A DNA stretch of 64,000 bases from Drosophila persimilis. Its lineage: Eukaryota; Arthropoda; Insecta; Diptera; Drosophilidae. Location: positions 558,001 through 622,000 of the forward strand of contig NW_020825330.1 in the NCBI RefSeq assembly GCF_003286085.1, read 5' to 3'. The notes under the pieces are model-generated. The model did not search any database, had not been told where the DNA came from, and was given only the letters and a program-made list of their open reading frames with translations. Below, one piece after another: positions 1 to 9,645 of the stretch; the stretch's first letter is position 1; each line of letters begins with the position of its first letter. Both the position numbers and the translations under genes were made by a program.

Positions 1-1916
1 TATTTGCACAGTGCAGAAAAACGTGTTATAAAATTATTATATTATACATAAAATATATACATATATTACTGAAATATGCTGATGAAATTTAAGCCCGACA
101 AAAATGTAAAAACCCAAAAACAAAAACGATTTAAATGAAGTACAATAAATATTCAAGTGAAGTAAAGGGCTTTCTGTTTTCCGGGATGTTTTCTAGATGC
201 GATCCATTTCTGTCTGTTTCAGGTATTTTCAAAATCTGTTTAAAATCTTTAAGCACATACACAGGTACATATGTATGTATGTACGTACATGCAATGCACA
301 AAGGATAAATACTTGTAACTGACTAAAAGAAGATACCCTGCAAGGCGGAAGCACAAGCCAAAGGCTCCAGCACAACGCACACACGTGTGGGTACAGCACA
401 GCTTATTGTTCTTATTTTTATACCCCATACTCGAAGAGAATACGGGTATATTCGATTTTAACTGGAAGTGGAGCTGGAAGTGGATGTGTGTAACACCTAA
501 GAAGGAACCATCGCCGACCCCGTAAAGTGTATACATATGTACGTATATTCTTGATCAGCATCAATAGCCGAGTGGGAGGGGAGCCGTACTGACCGTGTAT
601 CGGGTATATGTACATACATATGTACGTGTAGAGTCGCGGCCTCAGCTGCGGCTCACAGCGTTCCCCAGTGCAGTTGTGTGCCAGATAATTCAAAAGTAAT
701 GAGGCGTCGAAAGTGAAGAAAGAACGAACTCATGCTCAAAGCAACAGAAAAGGTACACCCATATGTACATACGAGTGTGTACATACATACGTACATGTAT
801 GCAGTTAAGTCGTCGCTTCTTTAAAATACATAAATACAATGTCCCGGAATGAGGACATCCGTGTTATACCCAACTACAGTACGTATAGTATGTAGCTTCC
901 TACACATCTACTGCCTCCCACTTTGTTAGAAGTACGCAGAAGCAAAACGAAACGAAACAAGTTTTAAGTAGTCCTAGGTGCGATATGTGCGATATGCGGG
1001 ATAGGAGGAATAGGTGGGATAGGTAGGAGGATATCTGCCATCTTTCGGGGTGAGTGTACTCGTACTCGTACTCGTAGGTGAGGCCAGCTAACAAAGGCCA
1101 GGAAGGGATTTGAAAGTCATATGAGCGAATTTTCATACGACACTCCCGCACCCCCACTCCCACACCCACTCCCATAGACAGAAGAAGGCGTTCTTTTGTC
1201 CTTTTGTCCTTCTGTCCGCCTGCCTGTCTGTCTGTATGAGCATCTTAGTCTCACCTTAGTAATAGTACGTATACGAGTAGATTCTGTTATACTGCCTAAT
1301 TATTTAGATTCTAGGACACTTGAACATCCACAACAAATGAAATCCTGTGCAAGTGGTGGGGAGGGCGTTGATGAGAGGTACTCCTCTTCGTTTTCCCTAC
1401 TTCCTAGCACTCGTACTCGGATGTGCGTCTTGCGAGACCCTTTTTAAAGTGTTTTTCCTCTGCGCTGCGTGTCAGTCAGGCATGACCACCGCGTCGCGTG
1501 ATCACGTATCAATAGCCTATCAATTATCCAGCTATCCATCTATCTTTCAGCAACCCGCAGGCCCCATAACACCTTTTAACATCCAAAGCTCTGAGAAAAC
1601 CCCTCTAAACTTAAAAAAAAAAACAACTTAAAAGGTTTTTAATTTAATTTCAGTTCATTTCACTTTATTGATGTGTGTGTGTTTAGATAAAGCGCTTACA
1701 TTGGTAAGTATAGAAATTTATAGGTATAGGCATATAGGCATTAGTATAGGAATGGGTATAGGTATATGTATAGGTATAGGTATACGTGTGTATATATATT
1801 TCGCTAAAAATACTATTAAAATTCTAAAATATTTTTTACTACCGAGGAGACACCCTGCATTACATTCTGCTTACAATCTAGTGATCGTCTGGTCAAATCT
1901 GCGTCCGCAGTAGCTG
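1..1916. other. Gene-poor 3' flank of the kekkon-family gene
   Basis: No convincing coding exon was found. The stretch is rich in TACATATGTA-type palindromic AT runs, a degenerate TATAGG/GTATAGG short repeat at about 1718-1790, and one short inverted-repeat element (listed separately). A minus-strand AATAAA (TTTATT on plus at 1664-1669) lies about 250 bp past the kekkon stop codon and could end its 3' UTR. The small open frames here are low complexity. Confidence 0.6.
419..608. mobile_element. Short non-autonomous inverted-repeat element
   Basis: The left end reads TATACCCCATAC (419-430) and the right end GTATCGGGTATA (597-608), which pair as 12-bp inverted termini with one mismatch. The interior contains GTGGATGTGTGTAAC and CTTGATCAGCATCAATAGCC. 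The first word, with its surrounding sequence, also occurs in reverse orientation near the right end of the 830-bp element at 41102-41931, so the two look like one family. No protein is encoded. The family name cannot be settled without a repeat library. Confidence 0.6.
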
Positions 1917-4720
1917 TCAGAGAATCCGCTTGCGGGATGCGCTTCCGTTATTAGTCGATGCGGCGACGGCGGTGGTGGTTAGCTTATTCTGTAAGGGGGC
2001 AAGTGATGAGGACGATGTCACTGTAATTGCTGCTATCATATTTTCCATGACCCCTTCCCCGCCGCCGCCGCCACCGCCACCGCCACCGCCACCGCCACCG
2101 CCCCTGCTTGCAGCATCAGACAGAGACAGAGACAGAGTGCATGGGATGGTGCTGGTGGTACTGGTGGTGGTGTATGGCGGTGGAGATGGCTGACGGCAAT
2201 GGCTATCGGTGGATTGGCGTTGGCTGCTCGGCAATGCCAGAGACCGGCAATGCCTTTGCAGTCCCTGGAGCTGTGGCTGGAGGTGGAGCTGTTGCTGGTC
2301 CACCTTTGGGGGGTAAAGCAAAAAACTTCCGGATGCAGACCCCTGACGACTGTCGCTGATGTTGTTATTGTTCTTTCTGACAGCAGTCCCCACACTTCCG
2401 TACTTATCCTGCAGGTACTTTTGCACATTGATGTTGTACTTGCTTCGGGCATTGGAATTGGAATTGCAATTGGAATTGAGCCCAATTAGCATTAATTGTT
2501 GGCTTAGCTGATCTTCATTGTTCTCGAGCATCGTCAGCCCCCCAGGCCGGCCAGGACCCTCAGGGGGGCTGTTCGAAGGTAGCACGTCCGGTTGATATTC
2601 CTCGCTCTGCCTGATGATTGCAGTTTCCCGTATGTCACAGGCAGTGGCAGTGGCAGAGGCAGAGGCAGATTGCATGATCCTGTGATCCTCAATGACGTTT
2701 GATCGGTTCAAATCGTACCCTTTGGACGTTACACTGAGCTTATCTGTTTGTAATATAACATAAGACATAAAAAGTACATGTCATTAGGGGATTAAGAGGG
2801 TGAGGTTGGGGGTGACCTACCTTTGAACTTGCGCTCTAAGGTAAGTGTTTCGTCGCGGTGTTTTCGTGCGCCATAGTCATCCTCTCTACTGAGCAAAGAG
2901 TTCGAATTCCGGGATGCCATATTATTGCCGCCAATGGCCGAGGGCCGATTGCAAAGGTATCCCATTATTGCATGTGGACTTCTGTTTCTGTCTATACTCG
3001 TTATCAAGTTAGAAAATTTTCTGTTCTCGGCTATGGGCTCGACCGATCTGTGTCGATCTGTCGCTTGATTTTGGAACGTGTCGAGCAGGACCTCCGTACC
3101 CCCGGCAACGACTACGCTGTTGCTTACGCCATGCCCATGGAGGACCACCGCTCCAGCATCGCTGGAGAATTGTTGAGCGGAAAAGTTAATCGATCGCAGG
3201 TGGGTGTGCTGCCGGGGATGCAGATGGAGATGCTTGAACCGCCTGTAGATGCAGTAGGTTACCATCGACAGCAGGACCGAGACGCTGATTAGGCCCAGGA
3301 CCATCAGACAGATGATGACAAAGAGATTGCTGTTTAGGAGCAGGTCCCGCTGCACGCTGGACTTTTGCACCACGAGGCTCATCTGGACGGCATCCTTGCC
3401 GCCAGCGTTCTCCGCCAGGCAGGTGTAGACGCCCTCATCGCTCTTCTCGGCACCGACTATGGTGAGCCGCGAGGTGAAAACATCGCGACCGAACTGTGGA
3501 TCTCTTGTCGATCTTTTCTCTTCCCGGAGCATCTCGATGTGAACACGCGGATGGCGTGGACCCATGGAACCCGTGGAACCCATGGACCCCGTGGTGGAAC
3601 CCGATTTGTACAGTTGCTTATTGTAGTCCCAGGCCACGACCGTATTCGGTGAGCCGTGCACTCGACACACGAGGGTTACATTCTCCTTCGAAGTGTTAAT
3701 GGAGGCACCGCGTGCCGGATAGACAATCTTTGGCTTGCAGGCAAACGCCTCCGGCTGATCCTCGATCCAGAGCATACTGCGCAGCTGCAGCGGATAGTGG
3801 CAGGCCGTCGGCGGTGTGTACAGGTTCATCTTGAGTACGAAGTCACGAAACTCCTGAAGATCGCAGGTGCAATTCCATGGATTCTGGTCGAGCGACAGGG
3901 CCGTCAGTCGGCTCAGACTCTGAAAAGTCTCCCTGTGCAGCACCCGAAACTGGTTGCCGTCCAGATAGATCTGTGAGAGGAGCGGCACGTCCAGAAACGC
4001 CTGCGGATCGATACTCACCAGGCGATTGTGTTTCAGCTCGATCTTGTGCAGGTACTTCAGATGATGGAAGACACCGCCGCGCAGGGTCTGCAACAGGTTA
4101 CCGTTCAGCACCAGGGCCCGCACCTTGGTCAGGCAATCGAAGACATTGGGCAGCAGTTCTCGCAGCAGATTGTTGGACAGATCCAGCTCGATGAGTATCT
4201 CCAGCTGCGTGAAGCTTTGCGGTATGATCTTTTGCAGCGTACTGTTGCGTATGAACAGCTTGTGGAGATTCTGCAGCTGCGTGGCCAGAAAGGCGTTCTC
4301 CTCGAGGGTGAGTATCTGGTTCTGGGACAGATCCAGCACTTGGACCTCCGAGCTGAGATACTCCGGTACTCCGCTGAGACTCAAATTGCGGCAATCGGCC
4401 GTCTTCTTGCCCGAGTTCCACTTGCAGTGACAGTTTCCACAGTCCATTAGCCAGTCACCGCGCGCGGGTCTCGGCCCCGGCACGAGCCGCAGTAGAGATA
4501 CCAGACAAACCCATTTGAAGAGCAGTAGGAGTATCGGAAGACGAAGACGAAGGCTAGTTAGGCTTGAGCTTGAGATTACCATTGTGATGAGCATTCCTAT
4601 CACCGGCAGCTGCCGCCTGCTGCCTGTGTCACATTCTAGCTCATGCTCTGCCTCTGGCGTTGATGCCCACTTATGCCGTGACCCTCTACAAATGGAAGGA
4701 ACACGTAATGACCTAACCAT
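1917..4720 (-). CDS. Kekkon-family LRR/Ig transmembrane protein
   Basis: This is a single-pass cell-surface protein of the Kekkon family, whose members modulate receptor signalling (Kek1 inhibits EGFR). Coding exons are 2821-4720 and 1917-2743, joined over a 77-bp intron (donor GTAGGT, acceptor AACAG, phase 1). From M1 at 4720 it is 908 aa. In order: a signal-anchor-like hydrophobic run, LRR N-cap (CGNCHCKWNSGKK, about residue 95), about six LRRs, LRR C-cap (NPWNCTCDL, about 280), one C2-type Ig domain ending DEGVYTCLAEN, a transmembrane helix near 468-490, and a long low-complexity cytoplasmic tail with a run of about 15 glycines. M43 (4594) or M47 (4582) put the hydrophobic run closer to the N-terminus and may be the true start. 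The LRR N-cap does not look like Kek1 or Kek5; I cannot name the paralogue. An upstream non-coding exon is likely. Confidence 0.9.
2051..2101 (-). repeat. GGN trinucleotide run coding poly-glycine
   Basis: An uninterrupted CCG/CCA run on plus encodes about 15 consecutive glycines in the cytoplasmic tail of the kekkon-family protein. It is a likely length-polymorphic microsatellite. Confidence 0.85.
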
Positions 4721-6491
4721 CTGCTTCCACAGGAACCATCAGGAACCGTGGGCCTCGGACAACTGAATCTTAGTTGTATTCGATGCCCCTTATCGCGGTC
4801 CCTGGTCCTCGTTTATGGATTTTGAGTCTACTTTTGAAGTGCGTCTTGCCAGCACCATATCTTCATGCAAATCAATTGTGAGGGGCCGCGGTTTATATAT
4901 GTACATTTATGTGTGCCTTTATCGCTTTGTTTTCCAACCATCCATCTATGCAGTTTTTGCTACGTGTGCGTAGTCCTGAGAGCTGTGCAATATATGCATC
5001 CTGTTGGACTAAAATGAAAACGGATTTACATATGCATATCTGTTTTTTGTTAAGCACTATACATAATTATTTGCATGGCTCTACGATTGCGTGTGTGGAA
5101 CATGTACTTGTAAAACATACATGGATAGACACAAGATACAAGCGAGTGTCCCAGCTTAAAGTAAAGATTAAAGATAAATTTTCCAAAAGCTAAGCTACAT
5201 CTACTATTTTTCAGAGTTTTTACCGACCCGCGCGACCGAATGCCAGTCCGCATCTACCTAGTTCCTTTCAAACTGTTTCTGACTATTCGTTGTTCTTTTG
5301 CTTCTGACACTTTGGGTCTGTTCTTGGCCTTATTGTTGGCACAGCTTTTGAGCGCCATTGGCCACTGGCGATTGGCTATTGGGGATTGGGGGATTCATTG
5401 GCAACATGCTGCTTGGCGCCTTGTTAGTTTCACCTTCGTCCCTCGACACACGACTAAGCACAGATAATTTCATCAACACACATAAAAAAGAAGGAAAATA
5501 ATTGAGAACACAAGGCTGGTCGTTTCAGTATTTCCAAAGTCTTTTCAACCTTTTTACACTTTTCTTATTCGCTGTCTTTAAAATATCTGGTTTTGTTTTT
5601 GTCCGCACTGACACTGGCCATGACACGGGGCACTTGATTGGCTTGACTCGCAACACCACCTGATAATTTCCCTATTATGCATAAAGGAGGGGCACACGGC
5701 TTGACCGTGTTTATCATTGCGTTGCCCAACGTTTGGCATACAATGCTAATCAACTGGGGACTCGGCTCACTATCGTCCCGATATCATCTTTAATAAATAC
5801 CCGTATGTATGTGAAAATTGCATAGTTTACTTTGGGAAAATTCCAAGCCAAGGTGAAAATGAAACCAAAACACTGCGCCGCGCCAGAATCACGAACAACA
5901 CGACACTTTTCACGAACAACGAATTGATGTGCCGATGCTGGCGTGGTCCCAACACGTTCACGAATAACTGTTTTGGGTTCCCGTTATTCACATTACTTAT
6001 ACGCCCTCTCGTTAACAGTAGTGCTAACAGTGTCGTTAACGCTAACAGTGGCATTAACATTGCGCATGTCAACTAGCATTTCATCTCTCTCTTTGCTCTG
6101 CTACGTGATATCGGAAAGGCATTAGACTGGACTGGACTTGAACTAACTGGTTGGTTGGGGAGTACGCAGAGTACAGAAGCAAACCAGTAGACATTTGATG
6201 ATTCGCGGCACCCGTGCCGCGACCCTACTAATAGCCGGTAATCATTCATTTCATAAATCTTATGATTTACGTAACTTATAAACAGCCTATATTTTATACG
6301 ACAATAAGTGCCACATCTCTCTCTCTCTCTCTTTGCACACCTACGAAATAGCGTCCAACCGTTATATCTCGCTCACTCCGACAGATGGCGCTCACTAGAC
6401 GGGGAAAAGTGTTTGAGAGAGAGAGACAGCAACCATTTGCACAAATTTGCACACAAACTTATTTATGTATTCTAGAAGAAATTAAACATTC
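4721..6491. other. Intergenic: upstream of kekkon gene, downstream of EndoG-like gene
   Basis: No gene recognised. There is a GTTAAC/GCTAACAGTG short tandem motif at about 6011-6058 and CT/GA microsatellites at 6318-6333 and 6414-6425. The kekkon promoter and any 5' non-coding exon should lie here, but I could not place them. Confidence 0.5.
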
Positions 6492-6497
6492 TTTATT
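6492..6497 (-). terminator. Poly(A) signal AATAAA of the EndoG-like gene
   Basis: TTTATT on plus reads AATAAA on minus, about 20 nt after the stop codon at 6517-6519. The predicted 3' UTR would be very short. Confidence 0.6.
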
Positions 6498-6516
6498 CAA
6501 GTCAACGGCATCATAA

Positions 6517-7510
6517 TTATTGGATATTTTGTCTACAGGCCAAATCGATCTCGATCTTCCCATTATCATACAGCACTTTTGGCTGTAGATCCTTGCTGAA
6601 CGACAGGCCTGTATAACGTTCGATATCTTTGATGCGGTGACGCCTATCGCGGAAGCTGCCACCACCGTTGCCAGTGTTTTTAATGATGTACGCCTCTATG
6701 GTGGACTGGGCCTGGACCTTTGACTCGAAGATCAGCACCTTGAAGTAGTGCGTCGGAATGGGCGTGACAGTAGAGTCCAGTTTCCTGTACTCCACCCACC
6801 ATGTACAGCCATTGCCCATGGGCATGTAAATGGGACCGGTGTAGGAGTACACCGATCCGCATTCCTGTGTCTTCAAAGTCACGTACTGCTCCAAGTCGTG
6901 CCAGATCTGCCGCTTGAAGGCCCTGCCCATCTCCGCGGAGTCATCGCCCAGCAGAAATACATTCTTGTAGCGGAGAAAGTCATTTGGCCATCCATTCGCA
7001 TTCCCGTCTCCGGCGCGAAAATGCTCGATTATCCACCGGGCGCTCTTCATGTCTTGTTCCTGCGACATAATGTAGTCCTTGTGCACCACCAGATTTTCTG
7101 CGCTTGGTAAACCGTACTTGATAAGATCCAGCATATTCGCAACAGAGGGCTCTCCGTCATTCTTCGGCTTTGGCATTAATACCTTGTGCAGCCGTGGGAT
7201 TAGCATCTGGCATAGTTTGTCCTTCAGCCCAACGGAGCGATTCAACAGTCTACCCTCGTGATCTGTGCTGAAAGTAGAGAGCTGCCCCCCCCCATGGAAG
7301 GAAGTTACTACCATCCCATTGACAAGGGATAAAGTATATATCACTTACAAAGGGATAGAGCCTGTGCCGATAGTAATACAAATACGGATCCCTCTTTATC
7401 GCTTCGAATAGGTGGATTATCGACACCTCGTGCTGGACAAAGGCACCGCAGAGAACGCCCGACACACCAATCAAGGCGCACACTCCAAAACGTTGTTGTG
7501 GATCGGACAT
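6517..7510 (-). CDS. EndoG-like (DNA/RNA non-specific nuclease fold) protein lacking the DRGH site
   Basis: Two exons, 7349-7510 and 6517-7281 (67-bp intron, phase 0), give 308 aa. The N-terminus has a hydrophobic segment (VCALIGVSGVLCGAFV), as in mitochondrially anchored EndoG/EXOG-type nucleases. The core shares the family layout: KYGLPSAENLVVHKDYIMSQ, then SARWIIEHF, then SYTGPIYMP, THYFKVLIFE and an IERYTGL tail. The segment that should carry the DRGH catalytic motif is missing or replaced, and the metal-binding Asn region reads FKRQIWHDLEQY. The protein is therefore probably not an active nuclease. It may belong with the divergent testis EndoG-like (Tengl) proteins of flies; I infer this from the family layout only. 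The acceptor follows a run of nine Gs, which is unusual, but it is the only phase-compatible AG. Confidence 0.82.
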
Positions 7511-8980
7511 TGTTTATTCGGGTAATTACTAATAATGTATATATTGAAGTGAGGTAAAGTATTTGTTTGTTAGTTTATTTGTTTTACAGGCAAGAATGTT
7601 GAATGTTATCTAAAGCAAAGCCTACTGCTGCGATATCACCCAGAAATCCGCTTCGATTCTTACTCCAGCCACAATCCAGGTCGAAAATTGGAGTAACTTT
7701 TGAAGGCAATATCGATGGAGCTAGGGCATGGGGAATCAAAGACTATGTCGTAATGTTCTATAAGTGGAATTAAAAGAAGCAAATAAATTCGCACGTATTT
7801 ATGCCAACACCACACACAAGGCCTGTTCATAATTATTGCACCATCAAGAGTCCTGCTGACGCCAGGTAAAACCGTGTTCAGATTTCCTTTGCTCGCTCGT
7901 CGTTTCTCCCTCTTTTTGTTCTCCTAGACGGGCGTTGGCCTGCCTAAATTAGTTGTTTGGGATTATGCCACATCAACGCCCCGCAAAATCTCCACTTTGG
8001 CACGCAGCCAACAGTGCAAAGGCTTCCGGCCAAGGGCGTCCACTTCAGGGCGGCATATTTTTTAATTATGTGCTTCAAAACTGAAAACGATTTAACCATT
8101 AGAGGACAGTCGTCTCACGAAGTGTATTTCAAATTCAGATATGTGGCTAATTCTAGCTATTATTAACTGCTTAAACCCTTGTCTTCTCCCACTGCCAGCA
8201 GTTGCCATGCCCCTATGTAAGTCGATTTAACGTTTGATTAGTAAATACATACTATATAGCACAGGGCGTAGCATACTATGCAAAAGGAATAACAGATCGA
8301 AATCCGCTTTTATTTTTAAATTCAATTCAAAACACGCGCCTTAATCAAATGCAGCATTGTGCGCGGCGCTGCCGATTTTTCAACAGGAAAAAACCTTTTT
8401 TTAACGTGAATATATCGAAAAAAAATAGCTGAGCATTTTCCGAAAAAATTTAAATAGTCCTAATTAATGGTTTAAGAATGGTCTTCCCAATCACGCGTAG
8501 ATAATTAGATAAGTAGTCTAAGCAGCCAGACCAGTATATTTAAATAAAAATTGCCTTTCACTAACTTTGTTTTAAAACCTTATTTAAGGAAAAATGCAAT
8601 GTAAGGGAATAATTCAAATTAACATATCTTGTAGATAATGTATCTATCAATCGGATACAAATATGTATTCAGGTATGGAAGTCCTAGCCGGCTGGTAATA
8701 TCCAATCGAATATCAAAATCGGGGACCAATTCTTGCCATAAAACGATTAACCCATTGTAGTTTACGGAGTTTTTTAATATCCCACCGAAAATAATGAAAA
8801 TTTAATCATATTAACGCAGTTCAGATGAAAAATATCGGGGGGTATTTTGAAAGTGAAGAGAAAGGACAAGATGGATCTACAAGAAGAAATTACACTCAAT
8901 AATATTTTTCGCCATTCAGCTCAAGTCGTTGAACTGTTTGAATAGAGGGGGCTTAAGTGGGCTAAGTTCATGTTTTCATC

Positions 8981-9016
8981 GGTATATATTTTGGTATATT
9001 TCTGAAGGTCACACTG
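8981..9016 (+). promoter_or_regulatory. Promoter-like motif 6/motif 1 cluster without an assigned gene
   Basis: GGTATATATT (8981-8990), GGTATATTT (8993-9001) and AGGTCACACTG (9006-9016) resemble Ohler motifs 6 and 1 in the same order and spacing as at the nod promoter about 550 bp downstream. No convincing exon follows. Confidence 0.45.
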
Positions 9017-9534
9017 ATTTTCTTGGTATGGTAGTTGGTAGTTTCCATTGGACGCACCCTCTTGTCAAATGCACCAATGTACAAACTGTTAAACTGCCAT
9101 TAAGAGCCATGTCCAGGCCACATCAAATAATAATTCATGGTCAGCAGCAAACTCCTGCTTGTTTGCTTGAAAATCAAATTTTTTTCAAAAATGTCGGAAA
9201 AAGGCCGGTCTTAAGGTGGATTACGGAGGTTTTTAAATTGGGGTTCCATGGGGATTATATGAAAAAAACCGCCAAAAATTTGTGAAACGTACACATAGGA
9301 AATGTGTAGTTAACATACAGTTACCATGTAAGGAAATGGTTTTAGTGGAAATTGTTTAAACTTATTTTACAATCAAATCTAATAAAAAGGATTATTTAAA
9401 ATTAGCTAGTGTTGTAGAAAATGACCAAACGGATATAACCAAGGTCTTACCTATGTGGGAATATTCAACCGAATATCGCTTGAAAAAAATAAGTCGTCAG
9501 TATATTTACGGTTTGTTTTGGCTTGGTATAGTTT

Positions 9535-9575
9535 GGTATATTTGTGAGGGTCACCGGACGCCAGCCGTATCGATA
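9535..9575 (+). promoter_or_regulatory. nod core promoter: motif 6, motif 1-like and DRE
   Basis: GGTATATTT (9535-9543), GGGTCACCG (from 9548) and a perfect DRE TATCGATA (9568-9575) lie 70-110 bp upstream of the nod start codon. This combination is typical of TATA-less, DREF-driven, broadly or germline-expressed fly genes. Confidence 0.7.
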
Positions 9576-9645
9576 GACATTTGGTAATTGCTATCGAAAT
9601 ACAAAAGACGCCAGCCAGCCACAAATAAATTAAATTAATAAAGAA

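Larger units (their letters stand above)
7511..9645. other. Divergent intergenic region between the EndoG-like gene and nod
   Basis: No coding gene supported. It is AT-rich with small open frames and no family resemblance. It holds the nod promoter elements (9535-9575) and a second promoter-like motif cluster at 8981-9016, both listed separately. Confidence 0.55.

Noticed and set aside
1917..4720. Calling the receptor kek5 because the region looks X-derived
   Set aside because: The LRR N-cap and LRR sequence do not fit Kek5 as I remember it; the paralogue is left open.
6517..7510. DNase II assignment
   Set aside because: No DNase II HKD-type pattern; the sequence words fit the EndoG/EXOG fold instead.
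8929..9285. 118-codon gene after the orphan promoter cluster
   Set aside because: No recognisable family, no splice signals and AT-rich random-like composition.
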